From contig NZ_JAECZB010000004.1 in NCBI RefSeq assembly GCF_016056295.1, positions 62,001 to 126,000 of the forward strand: 64,000 nucleotides of DNA, written 5' to 3'. Position 1 is the first letter of the stretch. Every line of letters begins with the position of its first letter. Below the pieces are notes generated by a model. The model searched no databases. It saw only the letters and a program-made list of their open reading frames with translations, and was not told where the DNA came from. Origin of the DNA: Atlanticothrix silvestris CENA357 (GTDB lineage Bacteria > Cyanobacteriota > Cyanobacteriia > Cyanobacteriales > Nostocaceae). This document shows, in pieces, positions 1-9,100 of this stretch. The position numbers and the translations under genes are program-made.

Positions 1-123
1 GCAAGCGAGAACGCTATAAACTCCCTGGCAATATTTACCTCAGACTTAGAAACAGCTTTAGCAGGTTTATTTTTAATAGCTTGAAACCCCAAAGTTTTCT
101 TTACAGCTGTCTTCAGGTAGCCA

Positions 124-160
124 GTAGGGTGCGTTATGCGATCGCGTTAACACACCTTAC
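124..160. repeat. Palindromic intergenic repeat containing a HIP1-like core
   Basis: The arms GTAGGGTGCGTTA and TTAACACACCTTAC are near-complementary around a GCGATCGC core. It lies just past the 3' end of the minus-strand MoeZ-like gene, so it could act as a transcript-end hairpin, but no T-run follows. Palindromes of this GGTGCGTTA type are dispersed in cyanobacterial genomes. The rest of bases 1-195 holds no gene I can support; the minus frame is open to the window edge but has no start codon. Confidence 0.5.
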
Positions 161-195
161 TAAAGACTTCGGCAGGTCGTCCGCATTACGTTAAA

Positions 196-1368
196 TTAAT
201 ATTCGGGAACCGAAGGATCGACTTCTCGACTCCAAGCGGTAATTCCGCCTTTAACATTAGTGCCAACAATACCCGCTTCTTTGAGGATGCTGAGGGCTTT
301 GGCAGAACGTCCGCCCAACTTACAATGAGCTATTAAGCGATGACCATTTAATATTTCCTTTACCTTGGCAACACCTTCTCCGTTTTCAATATCGGGTAAG
401 GGGATCAAAACTGAACCAGGAATCTTGGCAATTTCGTACTCATGAGGGTTGCGGACATCTAGCAGGACAAAATCTTTGGCATCGCTATCTAGCAATTCCT
501 TCAATTCTTTGACAGTCATTTCTGCTATTTCCATCTGCTGTTTTGCCTCCTCTGCTTTAGCTTGTGGGATACCGCAAAATTGTTCGTAGTCTATCAGTTT
601 TTCAATAACTGGGCGGATGGGGTTGGGACGCAGTTTTAATTCCCGGAATTTCATTTGTAAGGCATCATATAACAGTAATCGCCCACTCAGGGTATTGCCC
701 TGTTTCATAACGATTTTGACTGTTTCTGTAGCTTGGATGAGTCCAATAATTCCCGGTAAAATTCCTAGTACACCACCTTCTGCACAAGATGGCACCATTC
801 CTGGTGGTGGTGGTTCTGGGTACAAGTCACGATAGTTCGGCCCGCCTTCGTAGTTAAATACTGTAGCTTGCCCTTCAAAACGGAAAATCGAACCGTAAAC
901 GTTGGGCTTGTCTAGTAACACGCAGGCATCGTTAACTAAATACCGGGTGGGGAAATTATCAGTACCATCTACGATGACATCGTAGGGCTTAATTATATCC
1001 AAGGCATTTTCGGAACTCAGACGAGTTTCGTACAGATCAACCTGACAATAGGGGTTAATCTCATGAATGCGGTGTTTTGCTGATTCAATCTTGGGTTTAC
1101 CTACCCAGGATGTACCATGAATTACTTGGCGTTGCAGGTTGGAAGTATCGACTACATCAAAATCAACAATACCAATGCGTCCGATACCTGCTGCTGCCAG
1201 ATATAACAGCAGTGGTGAACCTAGTCCACCTGTACCAATACATAGTACACTGGCAGCCTTGAGGCGTTTTTGCCCCTCCAGTCCAACTTCTGGCAAAATT
1301 AAGTGGCGGGAGTAGCGTTCGTAATCGTCTTTGGTCAACTGGATTTCATCCAGATTGGGGTTGAGCAT
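196..1368 (-). CDS. moeB: MoeZ/MoeBR-type sulfur-carrier adenylyltransferase with rhodanese domain
   Basis: An E1-like enzyme that adenylates the C-terminal glycine of a ubiquitin-like sulfur carrier (MoaD, ThiS or CysO class) and then thiolates it. Residues 20-260 form the ThiF/MoeB fold, with the nucleotide loop GTGGLGS near 45-51, the DxxDxSNLQRQ segment near 71-81 and the conserved Cys in PSCAEGG (about 195). Residues 285-390 form a rhodanese domain with active-site loop HCKLGGRS, Cys about 349. The zinc CxxC pairs of E. coli MoeB are absent, as is usual in the MoeZ branch. It lies 77 bp downstream of a JAMM peptidase gene on the same strand, which suggests co-transcription. The family is firm; which carrier protein it serves is not shown. 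Confidence 0.92.
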   Translation of the reverse strand: MLNPNLDEIQLTKDDYERYSRHLILPEVGLEGQKRLKAASVLCIGTGGLGSPLLLYLAAAGIGRIGIVDFDVVDTSNLQRQVIHGTSWVGKPKIESAKHRIHEINPYCQVDLYETRLSSENALDIIKPYDVIVDGTDNFPTRYLVNDACVLLDKPNVYGSIFRFEGQATVFNYEGGPNYRDLYPEPPPPGMVPSCAEGGVLGILPGIIGLIQATETVKIVMKQGNTLSGRLLLYDALQMKFRELKLRPNPIRPVIEKLIDYEQFCGIPQAKAEEAKQQMEIAEMTVKELKELLDSDAKDFVLLDVRNPHEYEIAKIPGSVLIPLPDIENGEGVAKVKEILNGHRLIAHCKLGGRSAKALSILKEAGIVGTNVKGGITAWSREVDPSVPEY

Positions 1369-1445
1369 AGCAGTTTTTATGGGTCAGCGCGGAGTATTAA
1401 TCGTATCGAAAAACGATAACTGTATTGATAATTTTTGGGAAGTTG

Positions 1446-1898
1446 TTAAATAATATTTTCAATTAACTCTGGTTGGAACTGATGATGATCATCAAGACTC
1501 CAGCTTTGAATATCATTAGCTTTACCATTTTGAACGGAAACTATTATATATGAATATTCTTGCCAAGCATATATGCGATCGCATTCTGAGGGTATAGCAG
1601 GATGATCGGGATGGGAGTGATAGATGCCGATGATATTTAATGAGTTATCCCGTGCTTTTTTTTGTATTTGTAACATGACTTGGGGCGCGATCGCATATCG
1701 CTGTTCTTGATTATGTAATTCACCTGGAAAGTTTGCTGCCTCTTGAATCCAAGCATTTTCTGTTGGTATGACTTCTACAACTGTTTTGCTGGTGCTATCT
1801 AGGTAGCCTAGTATTATACCACAGCATTCCTCTGGGTATGTTTTTTCGGCATGGGTGTGGATGGTTTGTAAGTGTTCGCTTAGAAGTTGGAGAATCAT
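1446..1898 (-). CDS. Mov34/MPN/PAD-1 (JAMM, M67) metallopeptidase
   Basis: A single-domain zinc isopeptidase of 150 residues. The JAMM signature is complete: a catalytic Glu in PEECCG (about 23-24), HSHP at 94-97 and the metal-binding Asp in SECD (about 107). Bacterial M67 proteins of this size cut amino acids or peptides from the C-terminus of ubiquitin-like sulfur carriers; the mycobacterial Mec protein releases cysteine from CysO. The next gene downstream is a MoeZ-type activating enzyme, which fits the same chemistry. No carrier protein or cysteine synthase is next to the pair here. Family confidence is high; the substrate is inferred. Confidence 0.9.
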   Translation of the reverse strand: MILQLLSEHLQTIHTHAEKTYPEECCGIILGYLDSTSKTVVEVIPTENAWIQEAANFPGELHNQEQRYAIAPQVMLQIQKKARDNSLNIIGIYHSHPDHPAIPSECDRIYAWQEYSYIIVSVQNGKANDIQSWSLDDHHQFQPELIENII

Positions 1899-1909
1899 GG
1901 AGGATTTTT

Positions 1910-1950
1910 AACCGCCGATAAACGCCGATAAACGCCGATAAATACTGATG
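1910..1950. repeat. Tandem decamer repeat, AACGCCGATA type
   Basis: Four consecutive copies of an AACGCCGATA decamer, the first and last imperfect, lie between the JAMM gene and the broken GxxExxY gene. A further inverted copy lies near 2318-2333, at the 5' end of that gene, so the GxxExxY gene is bracketed by related repeat units. Confidence 0.7.
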
Positions 1951-1951
1951 G

Positions 1952-2315
1952 TTAGAAATTTCGTGCGATACGTTTAATTTCTACTTTAGGATTAGCAAAG
2001 TTAATGAGTAGGCAGATAGTGAAACCTGTGGCTTTTAGGTAGTTGAGACACTGGGCAAAATGGTGTTCGTCTAAAGGTTTTAACTGCTTTTATTTCTACC
2101 AACACGCGTCCTTCAACTAGTAAGTCGGCAAAGAATTGCCCAACTACAATTCCGTCATATTTTACTTCTATTCCATACTGTTGTTCCGCCAATAATCCAG
2201 TTTTTCGCAATTCATAAACCAAAGCATTCTCATAAACCTTCTCCACAAAACCACAACCCATAACATTTCCAACTGTAAACGCACAACCAATCACTTTTTC
2301 CGTGATCCTATCCAT
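1952..2315 (-). pseudogene. GxxExxY family protein, broken by a single-base frameshift
   Basis: The first two thirds from ATG at 2315 carry the family signature GCGFVEKVYENAL and continue through VEIKAVK. An extra base in the run around 2073-2075 then shifts the frame and gives an unrelated tail. Reading on in the other frame restores the family C-terminus (LDEHHFAQCLNYLKATG onward) to a stop at 1952-1954. The open frame extends upstream to 2405, but that part reads through repeat-like DNA and is unlikely to be coding. The family function is unknown. This could be true decay or a sequencing error in a T-run. Confidence 0.8.
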
Positions 2316-2401
2316 CTCCCATCGGCGTTTATCAGCACGGCAGTTGCTATAAGTCGGCGGAGCCGCCCAACGCACTGCCTTGTCCATCGGCGGTTCCTTT
2401 A

Positions 2402-3118
2402 TCATGTAATCATAGAAACTTTCCCAGTGTCAGTATCATAACAAGCACCAACAATTTTAAGTTTGCCCTCGTACAGCAATTTCGCCAAAATAGTGGAATT
2501 TTCTAGCAATTTTCCCTTTTGATATTGAATGTTGGCAATTACCGCATCATCAGATGATTTTATCTTTGCCAAAGCAAGTTTAATACTCTCAACAACATAG
2601 CCAATTCTGCCAGGAAGAAGTTCATTTTTGAGCGCCCCTGCGACAGCACCACATTTTTTATGACCCAAAACTACAATTAATGGCGTACCTAATACGGCTG
2701 TAGTGTATTCCAAACTACCTATAACCATGTCGCTGGCGACATTACCAGCGACTCGAACAATAAATAAATCCCCTAGTCCTTGATCGAAAACAAGTTCTGG
2801 AGGTACTCTAGAATCTGCACAACCTAATACCGCTGCAAAAGGATATTGTGCTTTGGCAACTAATTGCAGATGTTTCAGTGATTGATGAGGATATTGAGGT
2901 TGTTGATGGATGAATCTTTGATTACCATCCAGCAAAAGTTTTAAAGCTTGATCAGCATTGACTGGATTAGGGTTGGCTGGATTAACATCAGCGATCGCAG
3001 TTTTTTGTGTACCCCCAATCAGACTACCAACTAAGGCATTCGCCGCAATGGCAAAACCTCCTGTACCCGCTAACTTAAAGAAATCACGACGGCCGATAAA
3101 TCCATTAATTCGAGTCAT
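2402..3118 (-). CDS. Beta-class carbonic anhydrase with Tat signal (EcaA-like)
   Basis: Hydrates CO2 reversibly. The zinc site is complete: CADSR (Cys about 100, Asp and Arg following) and GHKKCGAV (His about 153, Cys about 156). The N-terminus carries a twin-arginine motif GRRDFFKLAG followed by a hydrophobic stretch, so the enzyme should be folded in the cytoplasm and exported to the periplasm or cell surface. I chose ATG at 3118 because the longer frame starts with TTG and adds only five residues. It is about 238 residues long, typical of exported cyanobacterial beta enzymes. A role in inorganic carbon supply or pH control outside the cell is inferred. Confidence 0.9.
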   Translation of the reverse strand: MTRINGFIGRRDFFKLAGTGGFAIAANALVGSLIGGTQKTAIADVNPANPNPVNADQALKLLLDGNQRFIHQQPQYPHQSLKHLQLVAKAQYPFAAVLGCADSRVPPELVFDQGLGDLFIVRVAGNVASDMVIGSLEYTTAVLGTPLIVVLGHKKCGAVAGALKNELLPGRIGYVVESIKLALAKIKSSDDAVIANIQYQKGKLLENSTILAKLLYEGKLKIVGACYDTDTGKVSMIT

Positions 3119-3246
3119 TAATCTACCTGACAACAGTTGAGTTGTTGACCGGAAGATACCAGACTCAATTAAGATACAAGAGTAGGCTTTAACACGGTTT
3201 AAGAGTCATTTAAGCTTCTGGGAATTAATTAGTCTGTTTGTACCTT

Positions 3247-3990
3247 TTAATGAGCTTTACCTGCACCTAAATACAGTTCGCCTACTTTAGGATCATTCAA
3301 CAATTGTTGACCAGGCCCTGAGATTGCATCACGTCCTGACTCCAGCACATAACCGCGATCAGCCATTTCCAAGGCTTTACGGGCGTTTTGTTCTACTAAA
3401 ACGATCGCTGTCCCCCCTTGGTTAATTTGTTTAATTTGCTCAAATACTTGCGTTACTAGAATGGGAGATAAAGCCGCAGAAGGTTCATCTAATAGCAACA
3501 AACTCGGTTCTAACATCAAAGCTTTGCCCATCGCTAACATCTGACGTTCACCTCCGGATAAAGTACCAGCACGTTGACGGCGGCGATCGCTTAGTCTAGG
3601 AAACATGGTAAATATTTGATCTTTGAGGGGTTTGAGAGGAACGTTACGCACAAAAGCTCCCATTTCTAAGTTTTCTTCCACACTGAGTGAGGGAAAGACA
3701 TTAGCAATTTGCGGTACGTAGCACATTCCCCGCTGAACGATTTGGTTAGACCTAAGTCCAGCAATATTTTCGCCCTTAAAAGTAATTGTGCCTGTATGGG
3801 GAGTCAAAAGTCCAAAAATGGTTTTAGCCAAGGTGGATTTACCAGCACCGTTGGGGCCAATCACTGTCACCAATTCCCCTAGCTCAACCCGAAAATTTAC
3901 TCCTTGTAAAATATCTACGTCTTTAATATATCCGGCATGAACGTTGTGAACTTCTAATAGTGGAGCAGAATTATTTGCTGAAGCTGACAT
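3247..3990 (-). CDS. livF: ABC transporter ATP-binding protein, LivF/NatE family
   Basis: The ATPase subunit of a branched-chain or neutral amino-acid type importer (HAAT family). It has Walker A GPNGAGKST (about 45-53), the Q-loop, signature LSGGERQ (about 143), Walker B LLLLDEPS and a switch His replaced by the VEQN form typical of LivF. No permease, LivG or binding-protein gene is adjacent, so it is an orphan subunit that probably works with components encoded elsewhere. At 247 residues it has family length. Urea-type UrtE is close and cannot be fully excluded, but the linked urt genes are missing. Confidence 0.85.
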   Translation of the reverse strand: MSASANNSAPLLEVHNVHAGYIKDVDILQGVNFRVELGELVTVIGPNGAGKSTLAKTIFGLLTPHTGTITFKGENIAGLRSNQIVQRGMCYVPQIANVFPSLSVEENLEMGAFVRNVPLKPLKDQIFTMFPRLSDRRRQRAGTLSGGERQMLAMGKALMLEPSLLLLDEPSAALSPILVTQVFEQIKQINQGGTAIVLVEQNARKALEMADRGYVLESGRDAISGPGQQLLNDPKVGELYLGAGKAH

Positions 3991-4168
3991 AATGTTTTTG
4001 TATGGCAGGAAACAGGGAACAGGCTTGACTCTTCTTTACGAGACGCTATGCGTTGCTTGCTTACCCCTAGAGGTACGGCTACACTCAGCGTTGAAAGTCT
4101 TTTGTTGCCTGGGTTTTATAATCAGTTTATGTCCTAAACGACTGGACTTTAGACTACAGTCCAGTCAC

Positions 4169-4522
4169 TTATTGTAGTAGGAGAAACCTTACTTGTCCTT
4201 TCCACTCCTTGTCAAGACTGCACTTAGCAATCAAGATAACTTCTTCTATTGTTAACCCCACAGTGACACTACGACTTACTTCAAACAATCCAGGCATAGA
4301 TAATTCTGCTTGGATGCGTTCGTATGCAAAGGTTATCATCGTGGTAACATCGTGAGGCAGAACAATTCTTTCTTCCTGTGCTGCCCATGCTAAAACGGTT
4401 GGGTCATCTGCTCCCGACAAGCCTACATCTTGAACACGCACAATATCAATATCTGGACTTTGGCGAAGAACACCTCGCACAATTTGGTTGTTAAAATTTT
4501 CATCAGCTAGGAACCGAACCAT
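4169..4522 (-). CDS. DUF5615 PIN-like protein, probable toxin of a DUF433 pair
   Basis: A small protein of 117 residues that opens with FLADENF, the acidic motif at the start of DUF5615 PIN-like domains. A second acidic cluster (GLSGADDPTVLAWA) and the HDVTTM segment near 57-62 follow. PIN-like folds are usually metal-dependent RNases. The gene begins 6 bp after the DUF433 gene on the same strand, the usual antitoxin-toxin order for this pair. Toxicity is inferred from the family arrangement. Confidence 0.82.
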   Translation of the reverse strand: MVRFLADENFNNQIVRGVLRQSPDIDIVRVQDVGLSGADDPTVLAWAAQEERIVLPHDVTTMITFAYERIQAELSMPGLFEVSRSVTVGLTIEEVILIAKCSLDKEWKGQVRFLLLQ

Positions 4523-4528
4523 TTAGGA

Positions 4529-4870
4529 TTACCTAGATTGATTTCGTCTGGCAAGTAGGCGATCGCGTATTCCAAGCGGGTCAAAACGTTGCTCAGCCTC
4601 TTGCCGAATTATGACTGATTGACGTTGACGTTCTGCTAGATAGGTATGAATCTCAGCCCGGTGTCTAAGGTAATAACCGATAACTAAGTAGATATCTGAT
4701 AGCTGTAGTGATGGATACTGCTCCCCTATTTCTTCTGGCGTGCATCCCTCAAGAAAAGCAGTCACAACGGTATCTAGCGTGACGCGAGTTTTAGCAACTC
4801 TTACAATGCCGTGGGCATCAATTTCTATCGGTGCAGGTTCAAGAGCAATTGCTAAAGACATAGACTTCAT
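4529..4870 (-). CDS. DUF433 family protein, probable antitoxin
   Basis: A 113-residue protein with the DUF433 core: a beta-strand segment ending in VAKTRVTLDTVV, then the helix-turn-helix-like EGCTPEEIGEQYPSL and a helical stretch (DIYLVIGYYLRHRAEI). DUF433 proteins bind DNA and neutralise the DUF5615 partner encoded immediately downstream. The C-terminus is polar and unstructured in appearance, consistent with a toxin-binding tail. A second ATG lies at the fourth codon. Confidence 0.82.
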   Translation of the reverse strand: MKSMSLAIALEPAPIEIDAHGIVRVAKTRVTLDTVVTAFLEGCTPEEIGEQYPSLQLSDIYLVIGYYLRHRAEIHTYLAERQRQSVIIRQEAEQRFDPLGIRDRLLARRNQSR

Positions 4871-4928
4871 TAGATTTCTAATTCATTCAATAGTAGCAAA
4901 CACCTAATTGCTTGATCGATAGAAATGG

Positions 4929-5279
4929 TTATGGTCGTCCCCACTCAATATCTCGGATCAGGTGCTTTTCATTTTCTGTGCAAACAATAACAGTAACTGC
5001 CTCAGCCTCTCCATCACAGGCAATTGAGGTATACGCCCAACCAATATCTTGAGGTTGTTTGCCTGGCCAATCAGTCATGACTGCGTCGACATGAATATAA
5101 TCAGGCGGCGTACTAAAATATTCAATCATTTTTCCATAAGTGTCTTGTAGTAATGATGGTGGCCAATCTTCACATATTGATGAAGAGAGAAGTTGATAAG
5201 CCTCTTCAAATTTTCCATTTGCCAGCGCAGTCGCAAATTCTAGAGCGACTTTTCCATATGGTGTTTTGTAGTCTTCCAT
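4929..5279 (-). CDS. Hypothetical protein, possibly NTF2-like
   Basis: About 116 residues with no family I can name with confidence. ATG at 5279 is preferred because an AGGAG sits five bases upstream; the frame also allows GTG at 5285. The sequence opens with alternating helices (ALEFATALANGKFEEAYQLLSS) and ends in beta-rich segments, the order seen in NTF2-like or DUF3887-type folds. There is no signal peptide. It stands alone between the toxin-antitoxin pair and a MAPEG gene. Confidence 0.6.
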   Translation of the reverse strand: MEDYKTPYGKVALEFATALANGKFEEAYQLLSSSICEDWPPSLLQDTYGKMIEYFSTPPDYIHVDAVMTDWPGKQPQDIGWAYTSIACDGEAEAVTVIVCTENEKHLIRDIEWGRP

Positions 5280-5525
5280 ACTCACTCCTAGCTTTTAGTG
5301 CTGCATAACAACTAATGTAAGCAAACGGAGATAATATATCGTCGTCAATTTATTGGGGCGAGGTCAAAAAAACCTAAAGTGGTAAAACTTGCTAGAGGTA
5401 GGTTGGAAACATAGTATATTCGTTTGATATTTTCTAAGACGCATACGTAATTAAGCCTTTAGTCTCACCTCTCCAGTTAGTTTTGCCGTTCTAGAAAAAA
5501 CTACGGTTTTCAAGATAGACACGGT

Positions 5526-6047
5526 TTAACTTGAATTTGCAATCAAATTGACAACTCCATAATAAATACAAGCTATGCTACCAAATACGTAGACAAACCA
5601 GGTGAGAAAAAAACCGAATGCTCTTCCTGGAGAAGGCCCGTAGGTTTTTATTAAACCCCATGCATGAGCAATCCTAGCGGCACTAAGACTACTTCCCAAG
5701 AGCCATAATAGCCATGTTTGTGCTTGCATTAACTCTAGCGCCAGCACAAACAATAATGCATGAGGTACGTATTCAGCAAAATTGCCATGAGCGCGAACCT
5801 TTCTTTGTAGTAGCCCATCATCATGGGCTTGCATTTTTACAAATTTCTGAGTTGATTGCTCAACCATAGATGCCCAAGGACTAGGATTTGCTAAGGGATC
5901 AGGTTGTGCTGCTACATCTTCTTTTGATTCACCATGCCAAACTCTTGTTTTTACTCTTTCAAATGCGGCAATGTATGAGAGAAAAAAAGCGATAAGACCA
6001 TTAATCCCAATAAAAATAGTTGAAATAGGAACACTATTTTCAATCAT
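5526..6047 (-). CDS. MAPEG family membrane protein
   Basis: A four-helix membrane protein of 173 residues. Helix 1 is at about 8-28, and three hydrophobic helices fill residues 95-168. The family motif RAHGNFAEYVP lies at about 84-94, with RIAHAWG between helices 3 and 4. MAPEG proteins include glutathione-dependent eicosanoid enzymes; bacterial members probably conjugate or reduce lipid peroxides with thiols. The loop between helix 1 and the motif is longer than in the shortest bacterial members. The gene stands alone. The 240 bp upstream to 5285 show no gene. Confidence 0.85.
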   Translation of the reverse strand: MIENSVPISTIFIGINGLIAFFLSYIAAFERVKTRVWHGESKEDVAAQPDPLANPSPWASMVEQSTQKFVKMQAHDDGLLQRKVRAHGNFAEYVPHALLFVLALELMQAQTWLLWLLGSSLSAARIAHAWGLIKTYGPSPGRAFGFFLTWFVYVFGSIACIYYGVVNLIANSS

Positions 6048-6157
6048 TTTGATTTTTCACCAAAACTTACAATACTGATTGGCGTTATTAATTTTTTTGT
6101 AGTTACTGCCATTTTCCAGCCTGCGGGGCTGTTGTCTTACAAAGCCCCGCATAAAAA

Positions 6158-9100
6158 CTAACCCTCTGGAGTTTCCTGGAAGAACTTTTTATGAATGGTT
6201 TTAGTTTGCTCCCCATTAGCGTTAGCTGCTGTAATCAGATACTCAATTAAGTTGTCTGAGAAGGGGATACGCAGGTGAAAAGTACCATCCGATTTGAGTG
6301 TGAGGGGATTACCTGCAATAGTTACAGTTGCACCTGGCTCTGTTGCGCCGTGAATAATTAACTCAGCATCAGCCACAAACCAGAAATCTCCATGAGGACG
6401 ACTGAAGACACGGACAGTAGTTGAAGTGGCTATTGTTACCCAGCCATCGTCATCGGTGACATAGCCAAGTTCCGTGATGTAGTCATGATCACTAATAGGA
6501 ATAGCCACGTAGCGATCGTGTGTTGCTTCTTCACACTCATACTGCTGCACTAGGGTAGGGCTTTGATAACTCAAGTCAATGTCAGTCACATCATACAGTC
6601 GCAGCGCTAGTTGTGAAATGTTGGCATCCCGCAATGCTTGCTTTTGAGTTTCAGAAATTTGCCACGAGACATAAGCCCATTTAGGAGTGCGAGGTGTAAG
6701 GACAATAATGCTTTGCTCATCTGTATTAATTGAGTTAAAAGCTGTTGTGTCTCTTACTAAAGCATTCTCCACTGTAGGATCTTGAGTCTCTTCAGGGGGC
6801 AGACTAAATACACGCACAATATTTGAAGTTGCTAGTGTTACCCAGTTATTGCCATCAGTGACATAACCAAGTTCAGCAATGTAGTCGCGATCGCTTGTGG
6901 GAATAGCTACGTAACGGTCATCTGTGAATTGCTCACACTCATACTGCTGGACTAGGATAGGACTTTGATAACTCAAGTCAATGTCAGTCACATCATACAA
7001 CCGCAGTGCTAATTGCAAACCAGCATCTTGCAATACTTGTTTGTGAGTTTCTGAGACATCCCAAGATACACCAGCCCAATCAGCAGCTTGGGGGCTGAGA
7101 ATAATACTGCTTTCTGCGTCTGCTTGCAATTCTTCAAAAGCTGCTACACCTCCGATGAAAGTATTCTCCACAGTAGCATCAGTATCTTTAATCTCTTCAG
7201 GGGGGAGACTGAAGATGCGAACAATATCTGAAGTTGCTAATATTACCCAGTGATTGTCATCAGCAACATAACCCAATTCAATCATGTAATTGCGATCGCT
7301 TGTGGGAATAGGTACAGAGCGACCGTCTGTAAATTCCTCGCATTCATACTGCTGCACTAGGGTAGGACTTTGATAACTCAAGTCAATGTCAGTCACATCA
7401 TACAGCCGCAGTGCTAATCGCAAGCCAGCATCCCGCAGTGCTTGTTTGTGAGTTTCCGATACACGCCACGACGCATCAGCCCACTCAAAAGTTCTGGGTG
7501 TCAGAATAATACTGCTTTCGGTATCTGCGTGCAGTCCGTTAAAAACTGTTGCACCTCCTATAAAAGCATTCTCCGCCGTAGTATCTTTAATCTCTTCAGG
7601 GGGGAGACTGAAGATGCGAACAATATCTGAAGTTGCTAATATTACCCAGTGATTGCCCTCCGAAACATAACCCAATTCAGTCATGTAATTGCGATCGCTT
7701 GTGGGAATAGGTACAGAACGACCGTCTATAAATTCCTCACATTCATACTGATGCACTAGGGTAGGACTTTGATAACTCAAGTCAATGTCAGTCACATCAT
7801 AAAGCCGCAGTGCTAATCGCAAACCAGCATCCCGCAATGCTTGTTTGTGAGTTTCCGAAACACGCCACGACGCATCAGCCCATTCAAAAGTTCTGGGTGT
7901 CAAAATAATACTACTTTCTGTATCTGCGCGCAGTAAGTTAAAAGCGCTCTCGCTCCCTGTTGGTATATTTTCATTGGGATGAGTTGGTGTCTGCGCCTCA
8001 GATGCAGTGATATCCTGAATCCCATAAATAGTAGCCCACGCCCCAATTCCTACTCCTGTTAAAGCTGCACCGTTGACAAAATCTGCTAAGCCGCTTTGAG
8101 TAAAACCTTCTGTATTTTCTGGCAAGTTAGAGATTGTTTCGTTGTTGGTAAGTTCAGCTTCGTCTGCTACTCCGTTCAATGTCTCTTCAGGAATGTCTGG
8201 GAATTCAGGAAGTGAGGTTGTGACTTCTTCTTTTGGCCATTCCCCATCGGCTATTAATTCGCTTGTTTCATCTGAAGATTGCTCAATCGTAGGACTAATT
8301 TCTTCAGAAACTACTGGCAAAGTGTCTGGTTCATCAGAAGTTACATTTGAAAATACCTCTGTTGGCCATTCTAAATCGGATATTATTTCGTAAGGTGCGT
8401 TTAAGTCTTGTTCAGCAGGAGTACTAGCTTCTGGAGTGTCAATAGTCACTTTAATCGTAGACCAGACACTCCCCCCTGTGCCTGCTACAGTTGCACTTTC
8501 AGTTGCACTAATATCTTCTAGCCACTTTGATTCGGCTGGAGGTTGTTCTGTTGTTAAGTCTTCAGCGGCTGGAATTTCCTCATTTTCCTCATTAGATACC
8601 ACTTGCGGAGTATCTGTAACTTCCGGTGTAGATAACTCTACATTCGGTGGAGGTGTAATAGAGGAAACATCTGAAATTGTGGGATATGAAGTATTTACAA
8701 CAGCTGCTGGCGCTTCGATATCCCAAGGAGATTCATCAAGATCATAAGGAGTTATCCCCGCATAATTACTTAAATTAGCAGTTTCTTTAGTTCCTTGATT
8801 ATCTAAACTTTCGTTAGCAACTGTAGACCCAATCGCTGCTCCAACGCCTGCTGCCAAAACAGTGCTTCCATTTGAGGTGATGTTTTCTTCTGTGTAGGAT
8901 ACAACTGGGGTTGCGCTTTCACTGAAGTTTGAGTTAGTTGGAATTTCCTCTGTTTCGACAGGAGCAGGAGCAACGCTTGTATTATCAGTAGGTGTAGGAG
9001 AATTGGGAGTTGGTTCTGGGATTTGATTTGTTTCTCCAGCGCCAGATGGACTACTTCTGAGCAGCCATGCTGCCAATCCACCCATTACAGCCAAAGGCAA

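Noticed and set aside
1-160. Minus-strand open frame to the window edge
   Set aside because: No start codon or ribosome site, and it crosses a palindromic repeat.
3160-3215. CTTAAA-like repeats upstream of the carbonic anhydrase gene, considered as a Pho box
   Set aside because: Units are degenerate and only roughly 11 bp apart; none is a perfect CTTAACCT.
8142-8747. Long plus-strand frames opposite the DUF4912 protein linker
   Set aside because: They are the shadow of the acidic, serine-rich linker in the real gene; composition is an artefact.
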